Part shown: positions 22,651 to 34,841 of the stretch, in pieces
Layout of the letters: each line of letters starts with the position of its first letter
Position numbering within the stretch: the first letter of the stretch is position 1
Origin: Cinnamomum chago
Taxonomy: Eukaryota; Streptophyta; Magnoliopsida; Laurales; Lauraceae
NCBI GenBank assembly: GCA_038049695.1
Contig: CP142461.1
Coordinates: forward strand, 35,781,001-35,845,000
DNA: 64,000 bases
Direction: 5' to 3'
Translations under genes and position numbers: made by a program
The notes under the pieces: generated by a model
Database searches by the model: none
What the model was told of the DNA's origin: nothing
What the model saw: the letters and a program-made list of their open reading frames with translations, nothing else

Positions 22651-25506
22651 ACAAATAATTGAATTGCCTATTATCAATTATTAGATTCCATGATTCAAGA
22701 AAATCAATGTTAAAATTACTTCAGTCCAAATAAACCGAGCTTCAATAACAAATGTTTGAAGTGCTTATCATTCAATTGAAGACATGGGTTCTAATAGTTG
22801 GTGACAATATTTTATACTATATTTTCAAGTTTGTCCATACCTAATCATGTGAAGCCATGTTTCTTCCCTTGTGCTTGGTCTTGACTGTTGGGTTCTCCAT
22901 GCTTCTATAACTGCAACCCATAACCATACATACATACTCAGAACCCAAGACTTCTTGCACTTATCTGCAATTGGTAGAGAAAAACATTTAAATGACAAAA
23001 TCAATTATCAATGTCATCAAGGATGACATGTATCAATTATCAAGTGAGAACAACAAATAAAACACAATGCCTAATAACAAAAGAAGAATTAAGAGATAGG
23101 ATGCTCATCATCATAAAAACAAAATAAAGTCACCTCACCTGCAGTTGAAAAAGTCCTGCACTGACAAAAAATGATAAATTTAAAGCAAGATCATACTTTT
23201 ATACTTGAAATCTTTATATGCAGATAGCTATCATAGCCTCATCTAATCCATCAATAGAGCATCTCAGAGAGAGAGAGAGAGAGAGACAGAGAAATCTTAC
23301 CAGAAAATCAAAGAGGAAGGCCAGGAAAATCAAAGAGGATGTTCCCAATGAAACTGAAACTGTCAATCAACAAAATTCCATGAAGAAAAAAATGATAAGT
23401 TGCAGTTTCAATCTAAAAAAATACAATTACATTCGTCCAAACATTGAAGGATAATCTCAAAAACGAAACAAAAGAATGAACACCATCTACATTATATCAT
23501 AGCCATCTCAAAAGGCCAAAACGGATGCATCTCAACACAAGTTCCTATGATAGGAACTGAAACACGTATAGTGCACTTTGAAACCAAACATAGGAACACA
23601 AACTTGTTAGTTGGGGAAAAGCTCCTAGAGGTTCAAAGAATCCTGTAGCTAGAACAACTATCCCAAAGTGCAATCCAATTAAAGAACATCATGAATTGCA
23701 AAGGAACTGCATTCCATACCATCAGCACCAGTGCCAGTTGTTCTCCTGCAGAATTCAGAAGACAATTACTTTTTTGTTCAAGTCACAAGACAGATGCAAG
23801 CACTCTAAACGAATTTTCTGTTCATGCAAAGGATTTCTCCAAATGCCTTGACAAAATGGTATTGAAACAGGGAAAGTTTCTTATGGTTTAACCGTGTCAT
23901 TTTAGACTAAGCAAGCATGAACAACGTCCTCATGAAGACCCATTGTTACAAAATATAACAGAATCAAAATTTGAACATAATTAATACTTAAGTACTAAAT
24001 ACTAAGTAATAAACCAAACATATTCAAAATCTAATAGGCAGTGAAAGGAGGATCTCCTCTTCAATAATCTAATGCAATTTGATATTGGATATGGGAAAAT
24101 AGTACTCTTAGTGTCATGCCCTCTTGTTTGGCTTGACCCTGTATCAGACCATAGATTAAAGAACTTTTCCAATATGATACAATTGCTAGTGTAGAACAAG
24201 CTTTATATAGATGATAAAAAAGAATGGTGGACATAAAGTAGGGGCCCCTATAAAGTATGACAACAAAAATAAAGTAGGTCTTCTAAGATGGATTTGGTTG
24301 TGATCGATGTTGTAATCTAAGTGCTCCTATAATGTAGGTGGGTTGGGTTCGGTAGCTGGCACGTGACTCTAGTATTGAATTACCTAAAAGTCGTTTTTAT
24401 GTATGCTTCTTATTTCTTGTATTTGTCTCCGTTTTAATAAAGTTAGATTGTAACCAATAAAAAAATCATCATAAACCAACCCTTAAACAAAATACCTCAC
24501 ACCATCATCAACAACCAACCCTGCTTCAATTGATTTGGGGTCTATTACAGAAACCTCATTCTTCAACTGTAAATGACATCAATAGTGGCATGAAGGCAAA
24601 AAATAAAAATAAAAGTACAAAGCATTGGTACTCACAAATATGCAATAGAAACTCATTTACAAGAGATTTAAAAAAAAAGCATTCCCAAAAGAACATTCAG
24701 TCAGTACCAACCAATTAATGACACCTTTATAACAGTTTTGGCAGCACTTTTCCTAGTGCAAGTAAAAAACCAAAATCCCCTTGGGATTTGAACTAGGATT
24801 AAAACAAAAACACCATTTGAAAGCCAACCAAAAATGACAACCAGAGAGTGCCGATTTAATTATTCAATACATGCGTTCATCAAAATGTTACACACACATA
24901 AAGCTAGATTCTACACTCATGATCGTGTTATAACTCTTGCAGCTATGAAACCTAGTTACAGCTGTGGAAAATTAATACCTCAATTCAACATTTCTCTTTG
25001 CAGCAGAAGCTAGATCTACAGCCAAATTTGAGGACAGCTTTATTCTTACAGTGCATCAAGTTAAGATGATGTTGCAAAAAAATGAGGTCACAGCTTTGAA
25101 TATTCATCTATCTATTACAAGCATATAAAGTAGGCTAATTGATAAGGTAAACTAAAGAAATACCATTGATGATGAATTTTAATTGAATTTGAGTACTTGA
25201 CAGATGATATCTCAAATAATTCAACCAACCAACTACCCTTTAAATCCCAGTTAGTCTTTGGCAATTACCAACCATTTTGATCTGTTACATTATAAGCCTG
25301 CTAATGATGATGATGATAACACAGCACTCCAGAAACAAAGCTACTTGTTTGATTTTATTGGCTTGTACCAAAACATTGATGTGAATGTGCATAATATTGT
25401 TATATTAGAAACTGTACTAAGCTTCCATGATTCACAAAAAAAAAAAAAAAAAAAATTATAGGATGAGCTCATGGCCTGGTGGTGTGCAACCTTGAAAGGT
25501 GATGGT
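22651..25506 (-). other. CACTA-2 interior with exon-like fragments
   Basis: AT-rich sequence. On the minus strand a few short open segments have splice-like flanks. One near 22850-22920 contains IEAWRTQQSRPSTREETW, with TTGCAG before it and GTATGG after it. One near 25010-25060 contains NLAVDLASAAKRNVELR and is followed by GTATTA. They look more like scattered exons of a captured gene than transposase. I cannot identify the gene. A poly-A run lies at 25438-25455. Confidence 0.3.
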
Positions 25507-25521
25507 AGACTACCATCAGAA

Positions 25522-26106
25522 TAGTAACCTCAGATCCCAATTCCATTCCCTCAGCCTCTCCTCCTCCTCCTTTAGAGCCACCTCCCTCAGGTCCTCCCCA
25601 CTTCTCTGACCAAACCTGTCCCAAGTCTTCCAAAGCTCTGATCCAGACAGCAATCCCCCCTTCCCTCCTTAATGACCTCCCCTATGATGTAGTTTCTACC
25701 ATCCTTCAGAAATCCTCAACTCCTTCCATTGATCTCGCCAACCCCTTCTCTATCCTAGAAAACTATTCCTATCTAGACCCAGTTGACAACCCCTCAATTT
25801 ATGGCCGCAACCTCCTCGCCCTCTCAGAAGGCTTCTCCTCCCCTGAGTTGCCTCCAGGATTTGAGACCCCCACAGAGCCACCAGACCCGTCCTCCCTAGC
25901 TACCATAAGCTCCCCCAGCTCTGGTTCAAAGGCCCTAGTCTCCACTAGTCCACAAACTATCCCCCCAAGTTCCCTTCCGGATATAACTGCCCCTTCAACC
26001 ACCAATACCAGAGGGAAAGTTAGGAAAGGGAAAATCCATTCCCTACCAGCCCCATCTCCTGGACCGTCCACAAGGAGGACAAGAGGTAAGAACCCCCCCC
26101 CCCCCC
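25522..26106 (+). pseudogene. LINE ORF1-like tail, proline/serine-rich
   Basis: An open stretch rich in proline and serine (for example PPGFETPTEPPDPSS) with a basic patch near its end (RGKVRKGKIHSL) leads towards the endonuclease. It corresponds to the low-complexity region after the nucleic-acid-binding domain of plant LINE ORF1, whose N-terminal part is missing because of 5' truncation. A run of about 14 C at 26093-26106 separates it from the endonuclease frame. Confidence 0.5.
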
Positions 26107-26118
26107 AACCCCTTCCCC

Positions 26119-26874
26119 ATGTTAAAAGTCTTCTATTGGAATTGTAGGGGCATAGCCAATCGCCCTACTCAACGTGCCCTGGCCAACATGATTCGCAAAC
26201 ACTCCCCTGATCTCATTTTCATTTCAGAACCCATGACTCTCTTCTCCCAAGTTATCTCTCAAAGCTGGAGCTGCCTCGGCTATGATACTTTTCACTCCAA
26301 TGGTCCTTCAGCCACCACCCCTATAGCTAATCTTTGGTGCATCTCCAGACCGTCTCAGCTCTTCTCTATCTCTGTTAAAGATTCCTCCCCTCAACACCTT
26401 TCCATGTCCCTCCTCAACTCCACTACAGGGCTTACCACTATAGTAACTGGGGTCTATGGGTCCTCCAACCCTTCCATAAGAAGGGACCTTTGGGCAGTCC
26501 TTACTGACTCCTCCACATCCACTCAGCCCTGGAGTTTCATAGGGGACTTTAATGCTTCCCTCTGTCATGCTGACAAGCTAAGTATCCGCCCCCCTAACCC
26601 CTCCTCCATGAAAGCTTTTCAATCAGCTATGCTCCAAGCTGGCCTTAATGACACCAAGTTTGTAGGTAACAGGTTTACCTGGTCTAACAATAGACAAGGT
26701 TCTTCCTACGTGGCTGCTAGGCTTGATAGAGCTCTGGTTAATTCCTCCTGGCTTAGCCATTACAGAGACCCAACAATCCACCATCTGCCAAGAATTGCCT
26801 CAGATCACAGCCCGGTCCTTCTTGTCCACCACTCCCCTCCTTCCTTCCCCCCCCCCCCCCCCCTTAAAATTTGA
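26119..26874 (+). pseudogene. LINE endonuclease domain (exo/endo/phosphatase fold)
   Basis: A 251-residue ORF starts with MLKVFYWNCRGIANRPTQ, the usual opening of plant LINE endonucleases. The family motifs in view are FISEP near residue 33, IVTGVYGSSNP near residue 111, WSFIGDFNASL near residue 137, NRFTWSNNR near residue 183 and IASDHSPVLL near residue 233. These are the residues that build the metal-binding and catalytic centre that nicks target DNA. The domain looks complete. The frame is lost at a poly-C run (about 26849-26865), after which the reverse transcriptase continues in frame +2, so EN and RT were one protein originally. Confidence 0.85.
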
Positions 26875-29287
26875 AAATAAATGGCTGCAGCACCCTTCCT
26901 TCCTAGAAACAGTTAAGGCCAGCTGGGACTTACCAACACCAGGAGACCCCCAATTCACCTTGGCCCATAAACTAAAAACTCTTAAGCACTCCCTTAGGCA
27001 ATGGAGTAAATCTACCTTTGGTCTCCTTACCCAGAACATCAATATAGCAGAAGACAAAGTTCTACACTGTCAACTTCATTTTGATTCGGACCCTTCAGAT
27101 CTCTCCAGGGAAGCTCTTCTTTTGGCTAAAGTAGAACTTCATGAGGCTCTCTTAGCCCAAGAAACCCACTGGAAACAAAGATCCAGAATTCAGTGGCTGG
27201 AAGAGGGAGATAGAAACACCAAATTCTTCCATCTCTCAGCTAAGGTTAGGAGTTCTTCAAACTCTATCCACCATCTATCCATTGATGGATCAATCACTGA
27301 GGATCAACCTACCATTCAAGCTCATGCAGTGGACTACTTCTCAAACCTCTTTAAGGCTCAGGTAAGTCTTCCTAGTCCTTCTCTGTTCCATATCCATAGC
27401 CCGAAGGTCTCTGACTCAGAGAATGCATTCCTCACCTCCACTCCATCCCATGAAGAGATAAAACAGGCTGTTTTCTCTCTTAACAAGCACAGCTCCCCCG
27501 GCCCAGATGGATTTAACGGGGCTTTTTTCACAGCATCTTGGATCATCATAGGGAACACAGTAACAGCAGCAGTGCAACATTTTTTCCTCACCAAAAGATT
27601 GCTTAGAGCCTCCAACTCTTTCTTCCTAGCCTTAATTCCAAAGAAGAAATCTCCGGACTCCCTAGCAGACTTCAGACCCATCAGCCTGCTGAACTTTTCA
27701 TACAAAATTCTAACAAAAATTCTCTCCACCAGGCTCTCTACTATAATTCCCAATTTGATCTCCCCTCACCAAGCTGCCTTCATTAAGGGAAGAACCATCC
27801 AGCATCACACAGGATTGGCCTTTGATCTATTCCAAAAACTGAACTCAAAGATCGCTAAGGGCTCCTTTTGTCTTAAGTTAGACATCTCCAAAGCATTTGA
27901 CAAGCTGAATTGGACTTTCCTCTTCTCTGCCCTCAAGTTCTTTAAGTTCTCTGAGGAATGGATTTCCCTGATAAAAGAGTGTGTTTGCACTTCAAAGTGC
28001 TCAGTGCTCATCAACAGCAGGCCCCAAGGATTTTTCAGCTCCTCTAGTGGCATCAGACAGGGAGACCCCTTGTCTCCATACCTTTTCATTATAGCTGAGG
28101 AAATTTTAAGCCTCCACCTCAACAACCTTCAGCTCCAAGGCCTCATCCTTCCACTCTCCAAGGTTCCAAACACCCCCTGCCATCTGCTATATGCGGATGA
28201 TATCCTAATATTTATGAAAGGGGCAGCCACAAGTGTTTCAATCCTCCAAGACCTCCTGGAGACTTATCAATTGGCTTCAGGTCAATTCTTTAATTTGCAG
28301 AAGATTCACCTGATCATTGGCAAATGCAGTTCAAGAAGGAAGAGAAGTATCAGCTCCACCCTCGGAATTCAAGAAGCCTCAACCAGTCTCAAGTACTTGG
28401 GCACCCCAATCTGTTTTGGCACTCCTAAAAGAAGACATTTCCTTCCTTTGTTAGATGCAGTCCAGGCAAAACTCTCAGCTTGGAAAGCTAAAGTGCTGTC
28501 GTTTGCTGGCAGACTAACCCTCATCAAGTTCGTTATCTCAAGTCTTCCAATCCACTTGGCAGCAATAATTCCTCTGCCTGTCTCAGTTAGCAAAGAGATA
28601 GAGCGCCTGATGAGGCAGTTCCTCTGGTCTGGGAATGCTACCAACCAAAAGGTTAACTACATCAGCTGGTCTACAGTCACCCTCCCTAAGGCTGAAGGTG
28701 GTTTGGGTATCAAGAAAATAGCAGAGGTGAATACTGCATCTTTTCTCAAGCTTGGATGGCAAGCTTCTACCTCAAATTCTCTCTGGCCTAAATGGTTCAA
28801 GAATTGTTACTTTAAATTTCGTCCCATATGGAGCTCAGAAAACACTGGCTATGGCTCAAGTATCTGGAAGAAAATCCGAAGATCAGCTCATATTATCCAT
28901 CAGGGAAGCTCCTGGATCCTAGGCAATGGCCAGAGCATCAACGCCTGGCATGATTCCTGGACAGACAGTGACCCAATCTCAACAAGCTTCCCAGGTCATC
29001 CTTTTCCAAAAGATCAGCGTCTCTCTTCTCTGTATCAATCAGGGACGTGGGTTCCTCCAGAGCACATGTCTCCTTCCATCCAGCAGCACCTTCTTCTTCT
29101 CCTCAAGGATCAATCTTTAATTCCAGGCTCTAGTGATACTCTTAGATGGAGAGACACTTCAGATGGGAAGCTTTCTCTAAGTTCTGCTTGGCAAAAAATC
29201 AGACACAGAGCCCCTCGTCTTCCATGGCCAAAGTTGGTTTGGAATTCCTTTCCCCTCCAAGAGTCAACTGCTTTGGGTGGCGACTGA
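26723..29287 (+). pseudogene. LINE reverse transcriptase
   Basis: An 854-residue ORF; its real RT part begins after the poly-C run near 26866. Visible RT motifs are ALIPKKKSPDSLADFRPISL, HQAAFIKGRTIQHH, LKLDISKAFDKLNW, SSGIRQGDPLSPYLFIIAEE and the catalytic HLLYADDILIF (about 28180-28210), followed by the thumb-type KYLGTPI and SFAGRLTLIK motifs. It copies the element RNA at the nicked target. The last ~40 residues are out of frame; the true C-terminus continues in frame +1 from about 29250. The first ~48 residues of the ORF are a shadow of the endonuclease frame. Confidence 0.9.
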
Positions 29288-29742
29288 TGCACAACAGACT
29301 TCCTTCAGACACTTGGCTCAAGCGGCTAGGAATTTCCCTTGCCTCAAGATGCATCCTCTGTAGAGCTGAAGAAGACACTGTCGGTCACCACTTCTTCAAA
29401 TGTGAAGTAGCTAAAACTATCTGGTCCTGGATGCTCCAAGCGGCAGAGGTTCCCCCCCCCCCTTCCATTTTTTCAGCTTCCACCCTGTGGACGTCCTTCT
29501 CCTCAGCTTCAGATGCCAATGGTTACAAGCTCATGGCTGCTATTTTCATCAATGTAATATACAACATATGGAAAGCTCGGAATGAAGCAATCTTTGAAGC
29601 TCGCAGACCCTCCTTCCACTCCATTCAGGCCAACCTAATTGAAGCAATTTCCTTCTCTCTCAAGCATATGAAATCACCTTTTGTCAGTCCCCACCTCAAC
29701 GCTATGGTTGCTTCCTTGAGAGTTAATTCAGATCACTGCTAG
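29146..29742 (+). pseudogene. LINE C-terminal zf-RVT domain
   Basis: From about 29250 this frame continues the RT protein. NCFGWRLMHNRLPSDTWLKR, then CILCRAEEDTVGHHFFKC with a C-x2-C…H…C arrangement, is a zf-RVT zinc-binding domain, followed by a short conserved tail (NVIYNIWKARNEAIF). It ends at 29742 and is followed by a ~210-bp 3' UTR. The first ~35 residues of the ORF are out-of-frame sequence. The shift sits in the TTTCCCCTCC tract near 29248-29256. Confidence 0.8.
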
Positions 29743-29971
29743 ATGAGTCCACTCTCTGGTAGTCTGGAGTGCTCTGCATTTCTCTGATGGCCTCTCCTTT
29801 AGTGAGCCAGCTCCACAGTGCCTTCTTCGCCTCTGTTTTGTTTCTTTTTCAGCTACTGCTCCTTGTATTTTGGAGGTCTCCTTTGAGACCTTGTATTCTT
29901 TTTTCTCCTTTTCCCCCCCTTCTTTTTAAATACAATTTACCCTTACAGCAAAAAAAAGACTACCATCAGAA

Positions 29972-30728
29972 GAAGACTTGACTTTGAAACTCACTGAGAG
30001 GAAAAGGTATGGGTTCTAGATAGATACAAGTATGTATCCCATTCCAAGCTAGGGATCTTTCAATGTATGAGAATTGAGAACACAATAAATGGGTGTGAAG
30101 ATATAAATTTCTATATTTAAAATTATTCCTAGTGGTTTCTTGATGTAAAATAGATTTTTGGGAATTTCCAGAGCATGTCAACAACCACCTACTGAGATGT
30201 GTAATTGTACAACCAGCTCTCAGAAGATCATTACAAGATACACCAAAGAATGAAATCAACTTGTTGAATTTGGGATTTGTCTTTCCAAAATGGGAACTTG
30301 TTTTATACTAAAACGTGTTTCATCAACAACTTCCAGTGCTCTCTTTTAGTAAGGGTCCCTTGGATTAAAGGACCATGCATCCTTGAAAAAAGAAATTTTC
30401 AAATTTAGCAGTCAAACAACAGATTCCAAAACCCAACAATTCTTTTTTTGTTTGGAGAAATTCCATAAAAAGCAGAAAAAAAAAACTATCGACCCCAAAC
30501 AAAAAAAGAAAATAAAAACAATCGACCTCAAACATTCCACACAGCTGCAACTATTTCCAAACATTCCACAGAGGGAGGTCATTCTAGATGTTGGGTGAAG
30601 CAGTGACCAAAGGCATGTCACTATGTCAAGTAATTAAAAGCATGGCATAAAGGCGGCCCTAAGTAGAAGAGTTTTGCAGTGGTAAAGAAAAGTATTTGTC
30701 CCTCGGGGTAGTATTATACAGCACAACT
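29972..30728 (-). other. CACTA-2 interior between LINE and Athila insertions
   Basis: AT-rich, no coding region supported. It has A-rich stretches near 30470-30530. Confidence 0.5.
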
Positions 30729-32452
30729 TGGAATTTATGGATGACATCTTTGACTGAATTCTTTTTTGTTTTAGTCCAAAATTTTCACCTGCACATATCT
30801 TATACTAGGAAGAAAATACACAATGAGAGAAACACAGAACATACTTTCTTGTTCACAATTTTTAGATAGTTTTGGTGGTCTTAGCTTGGTTAGAGTTTTA
30901 AAGTGTGGAGTTCCAGAGTAGAACTCTTTTAGCAAACCAAAGGTTGGAATAAGACTCTAACGAACAGAACAATGGCGCCGACACTGAGCTAGACCTCCTA
31001 TTACATAGGTTTGACTCACCAATCAAGCACCAGTGTCATTCACCCAGTAAACGTATGCCTTTTGAACTGCCATTATAGTTTAATTCTGATCGATCCTAGA
31101 ATAGGGTTGCAATTATAAATTATTCTCCGCTATTATCTCTGCTTGCAAAAGCAGAGATGTTAACCGAGTATCGTATCCACTGGGACAAAAAGGCTAAGTT
31201 GCGTTGTTTCCTAAATTCCTAAACTAATCCTATTGGAAAACAAAGTAATGATTATTAAACTAATCCTATTAGAAAATGAAGAAATGGGTTGATTGGTTTT
31301 GATTAACAAATTAAAGATTTCTAAATTAACAAATTAAAGACAACTTTGATTCAATCAGAGAAAAGATCTAAGGGTACGAATCCACTCTAACCTCGCACAA
31401 TGGCAAGTATAGGCCTCGGGTTTTACTGTCAACGCTACAGAGACTCGTCTTGGTTACAAACCTTCAAAGTCAATAAATAAAGGATGTGGATGTAAATCAG
31501 GGCATAACCTATCTCTATGGCATAGATTATCCTAAATCTAACAATCACATTCATTCAAGCATCATTATATGACTTAGTATTCAAATCTACAAGATTAAAA
31601 TACCAAAGAAAGAAATATTGCATTCATAAAATCCATTCAATGGATTAACATCTTGTCATATAATCAAAAGCGTTTAAAATAAACCATAAACCTATACATC
31701 ACCATAAACAAAAGGTTAGGGCTTCATCGCAACCCAAAGATGAGGAATTAGTTACGCATGGAAGATGATTGGCAAGGAATCTCCGATGAAATCGCCATGG
31801 ATGCTCTTCCCCAAGCTCCAAGAAAGCCTCCCAAAACTTCTCCCAAGATGTCAATATCCCCAAAAACGAGTTTGGGCTCTTATTTATAAGTTTTGGGGTG
31901 AAAAAGGTCTTTAATTCGTGCAGGAGATGGATTCCCGTCGGGTCCGGGCCCACTAGTCATCACAGCAAACTTCGCGAGGTCATATCTCCCTCGATATAGC
32001 TCCGATTTATACAATCTTGGACTCCACGGATATCTACTCGAAAATATCTTTCCAACGGTACGTAGATTTCACAAATCCGACACTCTAGTTGAAAGTTATG
32101 ACCATTTCAAGTTGCTGCCTCTGAAAATTCCTAGAATCATGGTACAATTAGAAGACCTTCCATGTTGGCATGCTATGGGGTGAGTGGGACCCATGTTGGA
32201 TGTCCAAGGCATGTTTGGACTCTTGCTTTGCTTTCTTCTTTGAGTCTCTTCCCATATTTGGCAGCTTTCTTACTTGCAACTCCGGTTTGTCATGCTTTGT
32301 AGGATTTCTTTCATTTTAGCTCTGAATTTCGCTCCTTGCATTTGTAATACCTACAAACAATAAAATAACATAATTAAGTTGATTAATCTCTTTCGACGGT
32401 ATAACCAAGTCCTCATTAAGGGGCCTAAAATGTATCTTTTAGGCTCTCATCA
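30729..32452 (-). repeat. Athila LTR, left copy
   Basis: This copy aligns along its whole length with 50707-52429. On the minus strand it starts TGATGAGAGCCTAAAAG and ends CATAAATTCCA. It holds a TATA box TTATAAATA (31881-31890, minus) and, near its far end, a GGCGCC motif (30974-30981) that resembles part of a tRNA-Asp primer site but lies inside the repeat in both copies. Confidence 0.8.
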
Positions 32453-32464
32453 CACCCCCCAACT
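32453..32464 (-). promoter_or_regulatory. polypurine-like tract beside left LTR
   Basis: The minus strand reads AAGTTGGGGGGTG directly before TGATGAGAGCC, preceded by GCTCGAGGTCTAGCAAAG. This is the usual ending of Athila-type interiors and marks the left repeat as the 3' LTR of a minus-sense element. Confidence 0.6.
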
Positions 32465-33857
32465 TACACTTTGCTAGACCTCGAGCAAAGCTAAAACAAA
32501 AAGAAAACTAACTAAGGCCACTTTCGTAGGGAGCACGGCTGCACTTAGCATGTGCAGCAAGCCTTTAAACCTCTAAGTTCCCCCTAGAGGACGAGTTATA
32601 GTCTCGTGAGGGTTTGCAGTGAATCTACGCACAAAATTCCTAAAAAAAAAAAAAAAAAAATAGGGAGAATTTTCCCCCTAGGTATCGACGAACACCGGAT
32701 ATTCCTGATTTTTGGGGTTTTCCATACACACTCAAACGTGGTTCACCAATCCTATCTTTTGGTCCGAAATCCTCAAAATCATGCTGAAAAAATTGATCGT
32801 GCACGGTGAAAATTGTGTACATATAGAGGCATGAAAGCATAAAACGATCCACTAACAATTTTCGTGAAAACACATCTTGTTCTTTCGAAATGATGGGCCA
32901 CCGAACCTCAGTACCAGTTATGAATTCTCTCAGGGCATTTGTGGTGGCTTTCACACTATTGTTTTTCAAAGGACATGACAACATTTTTTTTTTTTTTAAG
33001 AAATGACTGTGCAATGCCTAGGTCCCTTAAGCTTTCTAATTAACCCATGTAACGAGCATTCAGCCAATGACTCCCAAGACAGATGTCTTTAGGGCACTAG
33101 GTATGACAATACCCCTATAGGCTTACTGACTCGAGTTAAAAAGTCTACGAACCCAAACTAGTCATTTTTTTTCTTTTTTTTTAAACGGTCCCTAACAATA
33201 GGTAGCCATTTCCATATGCCCGACTTCAGTATGACCGAGGGTCAGCTTTCCATCATAATTGCTCTGAAGTTTTCACTGGTATGGAAATCATAGTTTCACA
33301 TTTCAAATTTTTTATATAATACGTGTCAAGTGAAAGATCAATAATTCAACAATTTCTCAAAAACTCTTTCCTAAAACAAGATAGTGAACCATTTCTCTCT
33401 TTTTCCTCACAAAAAGTTCCAAAAATAGGGTATCTTTGTTTCACAAAAACCCGGTTGGAAATCTCCCGAAAGACTACCAAAAATAGCAAAAGCTCCTTTT
33501 TTTTTTTTTAAAGGGAAAAGACAAGGAAAAATAAAAGACAAATAAAAGACAACAAGCAAACATAACTAAAACTGCTAAAACTACCCCTAAACTACTCCCA
33601 AGGTCAACACCCCACCCCCCAACTGAACGTAACAGTGTCCACAATGTTAAAGATACAATAAAAGATAAAGGACAAGAAGAGTAAAGGAGAAGGAGGGATA
33701 TCACCTGGGTGGTGCTGACCAAAATGATGCACAGTAAAGAAAAGTCGGATAAACCCCCCAACTTGCACTAAAGAACCTGCAAAAGGTTAGCACCAATCTA
33801 GAAACACAAAAAGAGAAGCTAAAAAGAAAAAGCTACCGACAAAGTAAAAGAAACATC

Positions 33858-34292
33858 TTAATCATCCTCCTCATCCCCGCCATGGCTAGTCCCTTCACCT
33901 CTGTCATGCATGTGATCATCTCTGTGAGGAGGGGAAAGGCCACGCAGACCTCTCATTAAAGATCGCATTTCGAAAAGAGAGTTTGTCGTGCGAGTGGCAA
34001 AGTCCTCAAAGCGGGACTCAAAGGCCATCTGACGGGACTGGAGGGCCTGCTGACCTTGGAGGATAGCCTCGTACTGGGCATAGGTCATGTGAAAGGGGTC
34101 AGCCGGCCCCACAGGAGGGTGTACAACAAGAGGGGCTTGAGGTGGCACCGGTGGCTCAATCACCGGTGCGTCTACTCCTGGCATCATGGCAGGGCGAGCG
34201 TGCTGCATATGACGCATTATGGTCTGGACACTCTGTGTCCATCGCACCTCACCGTAGATGTCAGAACATGGGAGAGATTCCTCAGTAGGTGA
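33858..34292 (-). pseudogene. env-like/plant transposon-protein ORF, C-terminal part
   Basis: The C-terminal part of the minus-strand ORF has a proline-rich stretch, a coiled-coil-like segment (YEAILQGQQALQSRQMAF) and an acidic end (HGGDEEDD). It is the downstream half of the ORF whose other half lies at 42987-43770; CACTA-3 (34296-42983, target duplication GAT) separates them. The family is the extra ORF known from Athila and Tat elements (Pfam 'putative plant transposon protein' type); its function is not known. Fossil. Confidence 0.6.
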
Positions 34293-34295
34293 GAT

Positions 34296-34710
34296 CACTA
34301 CAACAATTTACACTATTACCGGCGTTTTTTCCCGGCGCAAGCATTAAACGCCGGGAAAAGTATGACTTTTACCGGCGAAAAAGCTGTTTTCGCCGGGAAA
34401 AAATTGATTTTTTCCGGCGTCATATTATCGCCGGCAAAAGGCCACTTTTTTCCGGCGATTTATTTTTTTCGCCGGCAAAGTTTCTTTTTCCCGGCGATTT
34501 TTTTTTCGCCGGCAAAGGTAATTACTTTTCCATACAAAGCTTAGTTTTTTGCCGGCGCATTTGTTTTTTCGCCGGCAAAGTTATTATTTTTCCCGGCGTT
34601 TTACCCACTTCGCCGGCAAATGTCCTCCGTTGGCGCCTTCATTTGGGCATCGCGCGTTTATTTGGGTTAGACATTTTATAATTAGTTTTCCCGGCATTTA
34701 TTTGCGCCGG
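34296..34710 (+). repeat. CACTA-3 5' terminus and subterminal CGCCGGC repeats
   Basis: After the terminal CACTACAACAAT there are more than ten copies of CCGGCG or CGCCGG, set in short hairpin-like pairs such as CCGGCGAAAA…TTTTCGCCGG, up to about 34710. This is the expected layout of a transposase-binding subterminal region. Confidence 0.85.
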
Positions 34711-34841
34711 GATTGTTATCATAAAACATCCCCTCTGCCGCTTATACCCAAAGAAAACAAAAAACGGAACCATTCTGCATCTCCCTCCTGCGTAAGCAAA
34801 AAATCGCAACTCCCGTTCTGCATCTCCCTCCCCTTCGGCTG

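Larger units (their letters stand above)
25522..29956 (+). mobile_element. L1-type LINE, 5'-truncated
   Basis: A non-LTR retrotransposon of 4.4 kb is flanked by a 15-bp target duplication AGACTACCATCAGAA (25507-25521 and 29957-29971) and has a short A-rich tail. It encodes, in order, the tail of an ORF1-type proline/serine-rich protein, an AP-type endonuclease, a reverse transcriptase and a zf-RVT domain, as in plant L1 elements. The start is truncated. The coding part is shifted in frame at C-rich tracts, so the copy is not functional as it stands. It inserted into CACTA-2 in the opposite orientation. Confidence 0.9.

Noticed and set aside
25441-25506. Poly-A followed by CATGGCCTGGTGGT, resembling a SINE with a box-A-like motif
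   Set aside because: No box B at the right distance, no body of SINE length and no target duplication; the A run is more simply part of CACTA-2 sequence.
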